Below, piece after piece: positions 25,047 through 33,448 of a DNA stretch of 64,000 nucleotides. This stretch comes from Streptomyces sp. GSL17-111. Its GTDB lineage: Bacteria; Actinomycetota; Actinomycetes; Streptomycetales; Streptomycetaceae. The DNA lies in NCBI RefSeq assembly GCF_037911585.1, contig NZ_JBAJNS010000001.1:1487001-1551000 (forward strand). The letters are read 5' to 3'. A program made the position numbers and the translations under genes. The notes beneath the pieces were generated by a model that worked only from the letters and a program-made list of their open reading frames with translations, was not told where the DNA came from and did no database searches. The stretch's first letter is position 1, and each line of letters starts with the position of its first letter.

Positions 25047-25632
25047 GACTTTCCTCCTTCTCGGACGTACATCCCTCGCCGGGCGCCCGCCGGGCGGGGA
25101 TGGGAGAAGTGCTACGTCCTCGGGAAGAAGCACCGCCGACGACGACGCGTCACCCGCGTCGGGCCGACGGCGGTCACCCCCCGAGCGACAACCACTGACC
25201 GTGCTGGCGCACGGGCCGCGGGACAGGCTCCGCCGTCGGCGAAGACCCCCCTGTCCACACTCCACCGGGGCATGGGGCCTTCCCCGGTCGCTCGGTGGGG
25301 ACTTTCGTCGTCCCTGGGCGCCGGCCGGCTGCCGGGCCACGACGACGAACCGAGCGTGGCGATCGTCGTTCATCAACGGGGGGCGGCACAAGAGGTGCAT
25401 TACTTGCGAGTAACGGCAGGGTGACGGCCGCGCGCCGGCAGCGCCACGTCCGGCACCGTGCGTAGCCGCCGTTCTGTGGCGTTATGGCAGGAAATGGCGG
25501 CCCCCTTGCGGACCAAGGGAAGCCGCCGACTTACCCGAAGTAACAGCGGCCGCGATGGCCAAGATTTGGCAAAACGCGGCCGCTGTTTGTCGCTATGTCA
25601 ATAGGTGGTGACGCTCCGGCCCCGCCGAGGCG
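25047..25632. other. 586-bp non-coding region with several strong hairpins
   Basis: I see no credible gene here. It holds the long leader and promoter of the DUF6230 operon, an inverted repeat ttact-tgcg-agtaa at 25400-25413 that could be an operator, and two stable hairpins at 25496-25527 and 25544-25585 described separately. The GC content is lower from 25380 to 25600 than in flanking genes. Confidence 0.6.
25496..25590. ncRNA. candidate small RNA or terminator pair with two stacked hairpins
   Basis: Hairpin 1: ggcggc (25496-25501) pairs with gccgcc (25522-25527), with an inner ccctt/aaggg stem. Hairpin 2: cagcggccgcg (25544-25554) pairs perfectly with cgcggccgctg (25575-25585), with an inner gccaa-gat-ttggc hairpin, and is followed on the plus strand by tttgt. 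Hairpin 2 can also end the thioredoxin transcript on the minus strand, 48 nt after its stop. Whether an independent RNA is made is unknown. Confidence 0.4.
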
Positions 25633-26607
25633 TCAGAAGAGCACCCGCGCCAGCGCGCCACGGGCCGCGACGACCCGCGGGTCCTCGCCGCCGATGACCT
25701 CGAACAGCTCCAGGAGCCGCAGGCGGACCTTCTCGCGGTCGTCCCCCACCGTGCGCCGCACGGTGTCCACCAGCCGCCCGAAGGCGTCCTCGACGTGGCC
25801 GCCCACCAGGTCCAGGTCGGCCGCGCGCAGCTGCGCGTCCACGTCGTCGGGGCGGTCGGCGGCGTCCGTGCGGACCTGCCCCGCGTCCAGCCCCTGCACC
25901 CGGCCCAGCAGCTCCGCCTGGGCGAGGCCGAGCCTGGCCTCGACGTTGCCCGGGTCTCCGGAGAGGACGTTCTTGTACGCCTGCACGGCACCGCCGAGGT
26001 CACCGGCGTCCAGCGCGGAGTGCGCGGCCGCCAGCGCCGGGTCCGCCGGGGGCTCGGGGGCCGCCTGCGGCACCTCCTGCTCGGCACCCGGCGCCACGGG
26101 GGCGCCCTCGATGCCGAACTGCTGCCGGGCGGCCTCGACGAGCTGGTCCAGCACCTGACGGATCTGCTGCTCGGGGGCCGCGCCCTGGAAGAGGGGCAGC
26201 GCCTGGCCGGCGATCACGGCGAAGACGGCGGGGATGCCCTGCACCCCGAACTGCTGGAAGAGCATCTGGTTCTGGTCGACGTCGACCTTGGCGAGGACGA
26301 ACCGGCCCGCGTACTCGTGGGCGAGCTTCTCCAGGACGGGGCCGAGCTGCTTGCACGGCTCGCACCATTCCGCCCAGAAGTCGATGACGACCGGGACCTC
26401 GGCGGAGCGCTGGAGGATCTCGCTCTCGAAGCCCGCCTCGTCGACGTCGATGACGAGGCGGTCCGCGCCGCCCGGCGCCTCGACGCCCTGGTCGGCGGAC
26501 GCGGCGCGCTGGGCGCGGGCCTCCTCCGCCTTCTGCCTGGCCTCACCGGCCGCCTTCACCGCGGCGAGGTCGACCACACCGCTCATGGACATGTTGCGTG
26601 GCTGCAT
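25633..26607 (-). CDS. thioredoxin-TPR protein (YbbN/CnoX-like co-chaperone)
   Basis: 324 residues. An N-terminal helical extension is followed by a thioredoxin domain (about 48-160) with the full WCEPC active site (FWAEWCEPCKQLGPVL) and the cis-Pro in QGIPAVFAV. A C-terminal helical TPR-like region (about 195-324) contains AAAHSALDAGDLGGAVQAYKNVLSGDPGNVEARLGLAQAELL. This is the YbbN/CnoX layout, which protects proteins under oxidative stress; unlike E. coli CnoX it keeps both redox cysteines. It is divergent from a TetR gene whose operator is 85 bp upstream. Confidence 0.92.
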   Translation of the reverse strand: MQPRNMSMSGVVDLAAVKAAGEARQKAEEARAQRAASADQGVEAPGGADRLVIDVDEAGFESEILQRSAEVPVVIDFWAEWCEPCKQLGPVLEKLAHEYAGRFVLAKVDVDQNQMLFQQFGVQGIPAVFAVIAGQALPLFQGAAPEQQIRQVLDQLVEAARQQFGIEGAPVAPGAEQEVPQAAPEPPADPALAAAHSALDAGDLGGAVQAYKNVLSGDPGNVEARLGLAQAELLGRVQGLDAGQVRTDAADRPDDVDAQLRAADLDLVGGHVEDAFGRLVDTVRRTVGDDREKVRLRLLELFEVIGGEDPRVVAARGALARVLF

Positions 26608-26691
26608 GAGACCAGTCTCCCCCCTTCACGCGGTGTTGTGTGCCGGGTCCCCACCCGGCGCGTGGTTGTCGCGTCGTGGGCGCGGAGCGCC

Positions 26692-26716
26692 ATTACGCTA
26701 CGAGTCGTAGCGTAAT
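26692..26716. promoter_or_regulatory. 25-bp perfect palindromic operator upstream of the TetR gene
   Basis: attacgctacga (26692-26703), a central g and tcgtagcgtaat (26705-26716) form 12-bp arms with no mismatch. A TAGGGT -10 box (26729-26734) lies 12 nt downstream and 7 nt before the tetR ATG, so the operator covers the expected -35 region. This is the arrangement of an autorepressed TetR gene; the site may also control the divergent thioredoxin gene. Confidence 0.75.
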
Positions 26717-26741
26717 ACATGGCGGAGATAGGGTCACCCCC

Positions 26742-27335
26742 ATGGCGCGACCCCGCAGCACCCAGGCCGACCAGGCGATCCTGGACGCCACCCGGGCGGT
26801 ACTGGTGGAAAGCGGCTGGTCACGACTGACGATGGCGGCCGTCGCGGCCCGTGCGGGTGTGGCGAAGACCACGCTGTACCGGCGCTGGCCCGGCAAGAGC
26901 GAGCTGGTCGTGGACGCCGTCGCCGTCCTGTTCGACGAGCTCGAACTCCCCGACCGGGGCAGCCTCGCCGCCGACATCGAGGGCGTCGTCCTCTCCTTCG
27001 CGCGGCTGCTGGGCCACCCCGAGACGAAGACGTCGCTGATGGCCGTGGTCGCCGAGTCGACGACCGACGCGGCGCTGCGCGGACGGATCAAGGCCGCCGT
27101 GGTGGACCGCCAGAAGCGGCTGGTGATCGAGGGCCGCGTCCGCGCCCAGGCCCGGGGCGAGCTGCCGCCGGACGTCGACCCGGTCCGGACCGCGCGGTCC
27201 GTGGACCTCATCTTCGACGTCATCGCGGGCGCGGTCGTGCACCGCAGCCTCGTGAGCGCCGAGTCGGTCGACGCCGCCTGGGCCCACCGCTTCACCGCGC
27301 TGCTTCTCGGCGGCCTCGCCGCGCTGGAGGCGTAA
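26742..27335 (+). CDS. TetR family transcriptional regulator
   Basis: 197 residues. The N-terminal helix-turn-helix is clear: AILDATRAVLVESGWSRLTMAAVAARAGVAKTTLYRRWPGKSELVVDAV. The C-terminal ligand domain (about 75-197) resembles the TetR_C_11/16-type repressors. I chose the ATG at 26742 because it fits the -10 box for a leaderless transcript and avoids translating the operator. It most likely represses itself and perhaps the divergent thioredoxin-TPR gene. The ligand is unknown. Confidence 0.93.
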   Translation: MARPRSTQADQAILDATRAVLVESGWSRLTMAAVAARAGVAKTTLYRRWPGKSELVVDAVAVLFDELELPDRGSLAADIEGVVLSFARLLGHPETKTSLMAVVAESTTDAALRGRIKAAVVDRQKRLVIEGRVRAQARGELPPDVDPVRTARSVDLIFDVIAGAVVHRSLVSAESVDAAWAHRFTALLLGGLAALEA

Positions 27336-27340
27336 TACAG

Positions 27341-27376
27341 CACCGGCACCGGCACCGGCACCGGCACCGGCACCGG
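27341..27376 (+). repeat. hexanucleotide tandem repeat (CACCGG)6
   Basis: Six uninterrupted copies of caccgg start 6 nt after the tetR stop codon, between two converging genes. Confidence 0.9.
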
Positions 27377-27410
27377 CGTCACGCCAGACCCCACACAGAG
27401 CCCCACGCAC

Positions 27411-27455
27411 GACGGGCCGCCACACCCCGCGCCTCTGCGAAGGTGGCGGCCCGTC
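27411..27455. terminator. bidirectional terminator tetR / icmA
   Basis: gacgggccgccac (27411-27423) and gtggcggcccgtc (27443-27455) form a perfect 13-bp stem with a 19-nt loop between the converging genes. Confidence 0.75.
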
Positions 27456-27483
27456 GGTGGCGCGGACACCCCGTGCGGGGTGC

Positions 27484-29184
27484 TCAGAAGCCGGCCGGCT
27501 CGGTGTAGACGCCCCACTCGTCCCGCAGGACGCCGCAGATCTCGCCCAGCGTGGCCTCGGCCCGCACCGCGTCGAGCATGGGACCGATCATGTTGGAGCC
27601 GTCCCGGGCCGCCGCCAGCATGGCGTCCAGCGCCGCGCGCACGGCCGCGTCGTCGCGCCGCCCCTTGCGCTCGGCCAGCACGCGCACCTGCTCGCGCTCC
27701 ACCTCGTGGCTGACGCGGAGGATCTCCAGGTCCCCCGTCACCGAGCCGGTGTGGCAGTTGACGCCGACGACCTTCTTCTCGTCCTTCTCCAGCGCCTGCT
27801 GGTACTGGAAGGCGGCCTCGGCGATCTCGCCCGTGAACCAGCCGTCCTCGATACCGCGCAGGATGCCGGAGGTGATCGGCCCGATCGGGTGCTGCCCGTC
27901 CGGGTGGGCGCGCAGCCCGCGCTCCTTGATCTGGTCGAAGATCTTCTCCGCGTCGGCCTCGATGCGGTCGGTGAGCTGCTCGACGTACCAGGAGCCGCCC
28001 AGCGGGTCGGCCACGTTGGTGACGCCGGTCTCCTCCATGATCACCTGCTGGGTGCGCAGGGCGATCTCGGCGGCCTGCTCCGAGGGCAGCGCCAGCGTCT
28101 CGTCCAGCGCGTTGGTGTGCAGGGAGTTGGTGCCGCCGAGCACGGCGGAGAGGGCTTCGAGCGCCGTGCGGACGACGTTGTTGTAGGGCTGCTGCGCGGT
28201 CAGCGAGACGCCGGCCGTCTGGGTGTGGAACCGCAGCCACTGCGCCTTCTCGCTGCTCGCCCCGTAGACGTCGCGCATCCAGCGGGCCCAGATGCGGCGC
28301 GCGGCGCGGAACTTGGCGATCTCCTCGAAGAAGTCCAGGTGGGCGTCGAAGAAGAACGACAGGCCCGGTGCGAACCGGTTGACGTCCAGCCCCCGGCTGA
28401 GCCCGAGCTCGACGTACCCGAAGCCGTCGGCCAGGGTGTACGCGAGCTCCTGCGCGGCCGTGGAACCGGCCTCGCGGATGTGGTAGCCGGAGACGGAGAG
28501 CGGCTTGTAGGCCGGGATGTCCCGCGCGCAGTGCTCCATCAGGTCACCGATGAGGCGCAGGTGCGGCTCGGGCTGGAAGAGCCACTCCTTCTGGGCGATG
28601 TACTCCTTGAAGATGTCGGTCTGGAGGGTGCCGTTCAGCACCGCCGGGTCCACGCCCTGGCGCTCGGCGGCCACCAGGTACATGCAGAACACCGGGACGG
28701 CCGGGCCGCTGATCGTCATGGAGGTGGTGACGTCGCCGAGGGGGATGTCCTTGAAGAGGACCTCCATGTCGGCGGCGGAGTCGATCGCCACGCCGCAGTG
28801 CCCGACCTCGCCGAGCGAGCGCGGGTCGTCGGAGTCGCGCCCCATCAGCGTCGGCATGTCGAAGGCGACCGACAGGCCGCCGCCGCCCGCCTCCAGGATC
28901 ATCTTGTAGCGCTCGTTGGTCTGCTCCGCGTTGCCGAAGCCGGCGAACTGGCGGATCGTCCACGTGCGGCCCCGGTAGCCGGTCGGGTGGAGGCCGCGGG
29001 TGAACGGGTACTCCCCCGGCCAGCCGATGCGCTCGAACCCCTCGTAGGTGTCGCCCGGGCGGGGGCCGTAGACCGGCTCGACCTCGTCACCGCTGAGGGT
29101 GGTGAAGTCGGCGTCCCGCTTGCGTGCGGCGTCGAACCGGGCCTGCCACCGAAGGCGGCCCTCTGCGATGGCGTCAGCATCCAT
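27484..29184 (-). CDS. icmA: isobutyryl-CoA mutase large subunit
   Basis: 566 residues, the same length as known IcmA. It is a B12-dependent acyl-CoA mutase barrel without the C-terminal cobalamin domain, so it needs a separate small subunit (IcmB), which is not in this window. Two specificity residues match isobutyryl-CoA mutase rather than methylmalonyl-CoA mutase: Phe80 in RQFAGFG (Tyr in MCM) and Gln198 in EYIAQKEW (Arg in MCM). It interconverts isobutyryl-CoA and n-butyryl-CoA. The ATG at 29184 gives the family start MDADAIAEGRLRW. A palindrome overlaps its promoter. Confidence 0.93.
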   Translation of the reverse strand: MDADAIAEGRLRWQARFDAARKRDADFTTLSGDEVEPVYGPRPGDTYEGFERIGWPGEYPFTRGLHPTGYRGRTWTIRQFAGFGNAEQTNERYKMILEAGGGGLSVAFDMPTLMGRDSDDPRSLGEVGHCGVAIDSAADMEVLFKDIPLGDVTTSMTISGPAVPVFCMYLVAAERQGVDPAVLNGTLQTDIFKEYIAQKEWLFQPEPHLRLIGDLMEHCARDIPAYKPLSVSGYHIREAGSTAAQELAYTLADGFGYVELGLSRGLDVNRFAPGLSFFFDAHLDFFEEIAKFRAARRIWARWMRDVYGASSEKAQWLRFHTQTAGVSLTAQQPYNNVVRTALEALSAVLGGTNSLHTNALDETLALPSEQAAEIALRTQQVIMEETGVTNVADPLGGSWYVEQLTDRIEADAEKIFDQIKERGLRAHPDGQHPIGPITSGILRGIEDGWFTGEIAEAAFQYQQALEKDEKKVVGVNCHTGSVTGDLEILRVSHEVEREQVRVLAERKGRRDDAAVRAALDAMLAAARDGSNMIGPMLDAVRAEATLGEICGVLRDEWGVYTEPAGF

Positions 29185-29195
29185 GGACACAAATT

Positions 29196-29213
29196 TACTA
29201 GGACGTCCAAGTA
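29196..29213. promoter_or_regulatory. 18-bp near-perfect palindrome over the icmA promoter
   Basis: tactaggac (29196-29204) and gtccaagta (29205-29213) match as inverted repeats at 8 of 9 positions. On the icmA strand the sequence TAGTAA within it is a plausible -10 box 10 nt before the ATG, so a bound repressor would block the promoter. Confidence 0.5.
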
Positions 29214-29277
29214 TTTGGCCAGTGCCGCAGGTGGGCGGCACGTCGAGGACCGGTCGACGTGCCCTCCCGCAGGGGGT

Positions 29278-29625
29278 TCAGGCGCCCACGGGCGTGTCGG
29301 CGTCCCGCGCGTCGTCGGCGTCCTCGGGCTCGATCAGCGGCGCGACCTCGCGCGAGACCTGCTTCTCGACGAAGAACGCGACGAACGGGATGCACCCGGC
29401 CACCAGCACCCACAGCAGCTTGCCGAACGGCCACCGCGCCTTCGAGCCCAGATCGAAGGCGAAGATCACGTAGACGATGAAGAGCACGCCGTGGATCTGG
29501 GAGACGAGCATGGTGTCACCGGTGTCGAAGCCGTACTTCGCCACGATGAAACCCGTGAACACGAGCAGCCAGACGGCGGTGACGTAGGCCATCACCCGGT
29601 AGCGGGTCAGCACCTTCTGCTTCAC
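29278..29625 (-). CDS. DUF3817 family membrane protein
   Basis: 115 residues from a GTG at 29625 with gagga about 8 nt upstream. Three membrane segments are visible: MAYVTAVWLLVFTGFIVAKY, QIHGVLFIVYVIFAFDLG and LLWVLVAGCIPFVAFFVEKQV. The His-Gly in the second segment and KARWPFGK are typical for DUF3817. An acidic tail ends the protein. A second DUF3817 gene lies at 35626-35988. The function is unknown. Confidence 0.88.
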   Translation of the reverse strand: MKQKVLTRYRVMAYVTAVWLLVFTGFIVAKYGFDTGDTMLVSQIHGVLFIVYVIFAFDLGSKARWPFGKLLWVLVAGCIPFVAFFVEKQVSREVAPLIEPEDADDARDADTPVGA

Positions 29626-29755
29626 AGAGCCATTCCTCGCATCAGGCAGCCCGCACGGCCGGGGTGCGGGGGTGGCCCCGGGCGGACTGCGGCGTCCGGT
29701 CGAGCCTAACCGGGCGGCCGGAGCGATCTTCGGGCGGCCCGGCGGGCCGGGCGGG

Positions 29756-30265
29756 CTACGCCTCGTCGAAGTCCTGGGCCGCCATGCGCAGCGGGCGCAG
29801 GAGCGCGAAGATCTCCGAGCACTCCTCGTCGTCGTAGGCGGCGAGCCCGAAATCCATCGCCATGAGGTCGCGGGTGGCGGCGTCGCACACCTCACGCCCC
29901 TTGTCGGTGATCGACGCCAGCGTGCCGCGGCCGTCGTGCGGGTTGGGCCGCTTGGCGACGAGTCCGGACCGCTGGAGGCGGTCGACCGTGTTCGTCACGG
30001 AGGTGGGGTGGACCATGAGCCGCTCGCCGATCTTCGACATCGGCAGCTCGCCGCGCCGCGAGAACGTGAGCAGCACCAACGCCTCGTAGCGGGCGAACGT
30101 CAGCCCGTAGGGCTTGACGACCGCGTCCACCTCGGCGAGGAGGATCTGGTGCGCGCGCATGATCGAGGTGATCGCCGCCATGGCCGGGACGGAGCCCCAG
30201 CGCTGCTTCCACAGCTCGTCGGCGCGGGCGATCGGGTCGAAGGAGAGACTGAGCGGCTTCGGCAC
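29756..30265 (-). CDS. MarR family transcriptional regulator
   Basis: 169 residues from a GTG. The winged helix is evident: YGLTFARYEALVLLTFSRRGELPMSKIGERLMVHPTSVTNTVDRLQRSGLVAKRPNPHDGRGTLASITDKG. Flanking helices would form the dimer interface. A TAGGGT box (30273-30278, minus strand) ends 7 nt before the GTG, so the transcript should be leaderless. It is transcribed towards the DUF3817 gene and divergently from the GH6 gene. Confidence 0.92.
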   Translation of the reverse strand: MPKPLSLSFDPIARADELWKQRWGSVPAMAAITSIMRAHQILLAEVDAVVKPYGLTFARYEALVLLTFSRRGELPMSKIGERLMVHPTSVTNTVDRLQRSGLVAKRPNPHDGRGTLASITDKGREVCDAATRDLMAMDFGLAAYDDEECSEIFALLRPLRMAAQDFDEA

Positions 30266-30439
30266 GCCTACGACCCTACCCGGCGGTCATATGGTGGTCG
30301 TCCCGGTCTCAGCCCGTGGTCCCCACCCGCCCGCACGCAGCTGACCGCCCCGTGTCCTGCCCCGGGATTCGCCGCCCGGTATGCCAGGGTTGTCGGCATT
30401 GTCCTCATCGGTCCCCTCGGTTCCTCCGGAGGAGAGTGG

Positions 30440-31453
30440 ATGTCCGGCCGTCGAATCCGCGCGCTCGCCGTGCTCGCCGCACTCCCGGTGCTCGCCGCCG
30501 CGCTGAGCTGCTCGTCCGGCTCCGACGGCTCGCCCAGCGCCCGCGCCGGTTCGGACGGCGCGGGCATCGGCCCCGGGGCCTCGCCCTTCTGGGTCGATCC
30601 CGCCAGTGCGGCGGCCCGCCAGGTCGAGGCGTGGGAGGCGGCCGGCCGGGAGGAGGACGCCGACCTGCTGCGGCTCATCTCCGAGCGGCCGGCGGCGGTG
30701 TGGCCGACCGGCGAGGACCCGGCCGACCGCGTGCGCCGCGCGGTCGAGGGCGCCGAGGCGACGGACACCACCGCGGTCCTGGTCGCCTACAACATCCCGC
30801 ACCGCGACTGCGGACAGTACTCGCGGGGCGGTGCGGCCGACGCCACCGCCTACCGCACCTACCTGGCGGAGTTCGCCCGGGCCGTGGGCGACCACGAGGC
30901 CGTCGTCGTCCTGGAGCCGGACGCCGTGCCGCACCTGGTGGACGGCTGCACGCCCGCCGTCCACCACGACGAGCGGTACACGCTCCTCGCCGAGGCCGTC
31001 GAACGCTTCGCCGCACTGCCCCGGACCAGGGTCTACCTGGACGCGGGCAACCCGAGCTGGATCACCGACCCCCGGCGGCTGGTCGAACCGCTGGAGCGCT
31101 CCGGCATCGCGGCGGCGGACGGCTTCGCCCTCAACGTCTCGAACTTCCAGACCGACGCGGACGTGACGGCCTACGGGCGCAGGCTGTCCGCCGCGCTCGG
31201 CGGCAAGCGCTTCGTCATCGACTCCAGCCGCAACGGGAACGGGCCGCTGGACGGGCGTCAGGACGCGTGGTGCAACCCGCCGGGACGGGCCCTCGGCACC
31301 CCTCCGACGACGGAGACCGACGAGCCGCTGCTCGACGCGTACCTGTGGATCAAGCGGCCCGGCGAGTCCGACGGGGAGTGCCGGGGCGGGCCGCCCGCCG
31401 GCCGCTGGTGGGCCGAGTACGCCCTCGGCCTGGCCCGGGGTGCCGCCCGCTGA
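30440..31453 (+). CDS. exported GH6 family endoglucanase-like hydrolase
   Basis: 337 residues with an N-terminal signal and possible lipobox (AALSCSSG). The GH6 fold follows, with VLVAYNIPHRDCGQYSRGG, AVVVLEPDAVPHL (catalytic-site Asp), RTRVYLDAGNPSWI, ALNVSNFQ, KRFVIDSSRNGNG and the C-terminal YLWIKRPGESDGEC. Such enzymes cut beta-1,4-glucan. The ribosome site ggaggagag precedes the ATG. It converges on glxA-cslA; in S. coelicolor a GH6 gene (cslZ) sits in the same cslA-glxA cluster, so it likely trims the glycan made by CslA. Confidence 0.9.
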   Translation: MSGRRIRALAVLAALPVLAAALSCSSGSDGSPSARAGSDGAGIGPGASPFWVDPASAAARQVEAWEAAGREEDADLLRLISERPAAVWPTGEDPADRVRRAVEGAEATDTTAVLVAYNIPHRDCGQYSRGGAADATAYRTYLAEFARAVGDHEAVVVLEPDAVPHLVDGCTPAVHHDERYTLLAEAVERFAALPRTRVYLDAGNPSWITDPRRLVEPLERSGIAAADGFALNVSNFQTDADVTAYGRRLSAALGGKRFVIDSSRNGNGPLDGRQDAWCNPPGRALGTPPTTETDEPLLDAYLWIKRPGESDGECRGGPPAGRWWAEYALGLARGAAR

Positions 31454-31471
31454 CGCCCCCGCCGGGCGCCC

Positions 31472-31508
31472 CGCCCGGCACGCCCGGTGGCTGCGGGCGT
31501 GCCGGGCG
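31472..31508. terminator. bidirectional terminator GH6 / glxA
   Basis: cgcccggcacgccc (31472-31485) and gggcgtgccgggcg (31495-31508) form a perfect 14-bp stem with a 9-nt loop between the converging genes. Confidence 0.8.
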
Positions 31509-31513
31509 GCGGG

Positions 31514-33445
31514 TCACGGCAGGTGCACCCACTTGGCGACGGACGGGGTGCCCGCGTCGTCGGTGAGGACGAGCATGTACCAGCCGGGCGGCAGGAGCGA
31601 GCGGTCGTCCGGGACGGAGAGCGTCACCTCGTCCGAGCCGCGTTCGAGGCCGAGGGCGACGGAGCGCTGCTCGACGTCGGTGACGTGGGTGACGGCGCTG
31701 GGCCGCAGCAGACGGGCCTTGGCGATCCGCCCGGCGTCCTTCGTCGCGTAGGTGGCCTCGCCGCCGGGCGCGAGCCGCACCGGGCCGTCGCCGATGACCG
31801 GGCGGTTCTCCCCGCGCTCCCCGTGCAGGTAGGGCGGCGTGTAGACCTCGATCCGCTTCTCGAACGTGCCGAGCCGGGTGTTGTCCTTGTCGGCGTAGAG
31901 CGGGTCGGAGCCGAACGTCGCCACCCGGCCGTCGGGCAGCAGCAGCGCCTCCGAGTGGTAGTTCCGGCCGACCTCGGGGGCCGCGGCCTCGGTGAACCGC
32001 TCCGTCCTCGGGTCGTAGATCTGGGCGGCGAGGATGTCGCTGTCGCCGCGCCCCCGGTAGTCGCGGGAGCCACCGGTGGTGAAGACGGTGTCGTCGGGGA
32101 GGATGACGCTGTTGAGGTACCGGGTGGGCTCCGGCAGCGGCGGTCCGTCGCGGTAGGCGGGGTCCTTCCGGGTGAGGTCGACGATCGCCGTGCGGGCGGT
32201 GGACTTCTCCGACTCCCCCACGCCCCCGCCACCGAGCACCATGACCTGCTGGTTCTGGGCCGGGGGCAGCAGCAGTGAGCTGGCGGTCTCCAGCTGGTCG
32301 GGGTCCTTGATGCCGCCGACCTCGTCGAAGGTGTTGGCCCCCAGGTCCCAGATCCCCGGCACCCGGCCCTTGTCGGCGGGCCCGTAGCCGGCGTTGGCGC
32401 CGGAGTAGAAGAGCTTGCCGTCGTCGACGAGGAAGAGCGCCGGGTACGTCGGGAAGTACCGCTTGGGCCCGGTGGACCAGGACCGCGTCCTCGGGTCGTA
32501 GATCTCGTTGTCCCCCTGGAGGATCTCGCCGACCTCGTCCAGTCCGGAGACGGAGAGCACCGTGCCGTCCGGCAGGGTGACGAGCGTCGGGTACCACCGG
32601 GCCTCGGCCATGGGGTCGACGCGCACGTACTTCTCGGCGACGGGGTCGAACTCGAAGGAGTCCCTGATCCCCTGGAAGTCCTGCTTGCTGAGGTCGATCT
32701 TCTCCGCGAGGCCGTACAGGTTGTCGGCGGCCTTCCCCTCCAGTCCGACGATCTCGTACTGGGCCGCCTCCTCGGTGACGTACTCCTCGCCCTCCTCGAC
32801 GGCCTCCACGAACACGGTGGCCTCGCTGGCGGTGACGGTCACCTCGCCCGCGTCGTCCGTCGTCTTCTGCGCGCGCGGCACGAGGACGGGGGCGGTGCTC
32901 ACGTACTCCTTGCCCGCCGGTGAGCGGAACCGGGTGCCCTCGGGGAAGGTGCGGGGCTCGTCCGGGTTCTCGTTCTTGACGCGCATGGCCCCGCCCGCGC
33001 GCTTCACGTCCCCGTCGAGGACCTCGTAGCGGGCGGTGCCGCCCGCCACCAGCATCCGGCCGTCGGCCAGCTGGGCGTGCCCGGCGCAGAACAGGTCCTC
33101 GGGGGTGGGTATGCGCTCGAAGGTGTCGTCCGAGGGGTCCCACAGGATGGTCGCGAAGGTTCCCGCGTCGAACTCCTCCTGGTTGTTGCCCGAGCCGGCG
33201 ATCAGCAGCACCTTGCCGGTGTGCAGCAGCGCCGCGTGGATGGCGTTGGTCTGGTACTGGGAGGGGACGTCCATGACCTCCCAGGAGCCGTACCGGGCCA
33301 TGTACTCGGGCCGGGATATGCGGTACTCGTGCAGGCGTTCCTGGGCGAACCCGAGGGTGGCCGGGGCGTTGAGCGCCGCGAGGACCACCGCGATGCCGGT
33401 GCCTATGAGGGTCTTCTTGAACTGCTTGCTCGGGCGGTAGGGCAT
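31514..33445 (-). CDS. glxA: radical copper oxidase GlxA (galactose-oxidase-like)
   Basis: 643 residues. An N-terminal signal/anchor (12-34) leads into a kelch-type propeller and a C-terminal DUF1929 beta domain (from about 535). Cys120 in EDLFCAGHAQ and Tyr285 in ARWYPTL align with the Cys-Tyr crosslinked cofactor pair of galactose oxidase, and NYHSEALLLPDG supplies the axial Tyr and a His copper ligand. It oxidises a sugar hydroxyl outside the membrane and makes hydrogen peroxide. It starts 3 nt after the cslA stop, so the two are one operon. It is required for the tip glycan in streptomycetes. Confidence 0.95.
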   Translation of the reverse strand: MPYRPSKQFKKTLIGTGIAVVLAALNAPATLGFAQERLHEYRISRPEYMARYGSWEVMDVPSQYQTNAIHAALLHTGKVLLIAGSGNNQEEFDAGTFATILWDPSDDTFERIPTPEDLFCAGHAQLADGRMLVAGGTARYEVLDGDVKRAGGAMRVKNENPDEPRTFPEGTRFRSPAGKEYVSTAPVLVPRAQKTTDDAGEVTVTASEATVFVEAVEEGEEYVTEEAAQYEIVGLEGKAADNLYGLAEKIDLSKQDFQGIRDSFEFDPVAEKYVRVDPMAEARWYPTLVTLPDGTVLSVSGLDEVGEILQGDNEIYDPRTRSWSTGPKRYFPTYPALFLVDDGKLFYSGANAGYGPADKGRVPGIWDLGANTFDEVGGIKDPDQLETASSLLLPPAQNQQVMVLGGGGVGESEKSTARTAIVDLTRKDPAYRDGPPLPEPTRYLNSVILPDDTVFTTGGSRDYRGRGDSDILAAQIYDPRTERFTEAAAPEVGRNYHSEALLLPDGRVATFGSDPLYADKDNTRLGTFEKRIEVYTPPYLHGERGENRPVIGDGPVRLAPGGEATYATKDAGRIAKARLLRPSAVTHVTDVEQRSVALGLERGSDEVTLSVPDDRSLLPPGWYMLVLTDDAGTPSVAKWVHLP

Positions 33446-33448
33446 GGG

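Noticed and set aside
24408..25400. An N-terminally extended reading of the DUF6230 gene
   Set aside because: The ATG at 25046 has an ideal ribosome site and directly starts a signal peptide; the extension is compositionally random.
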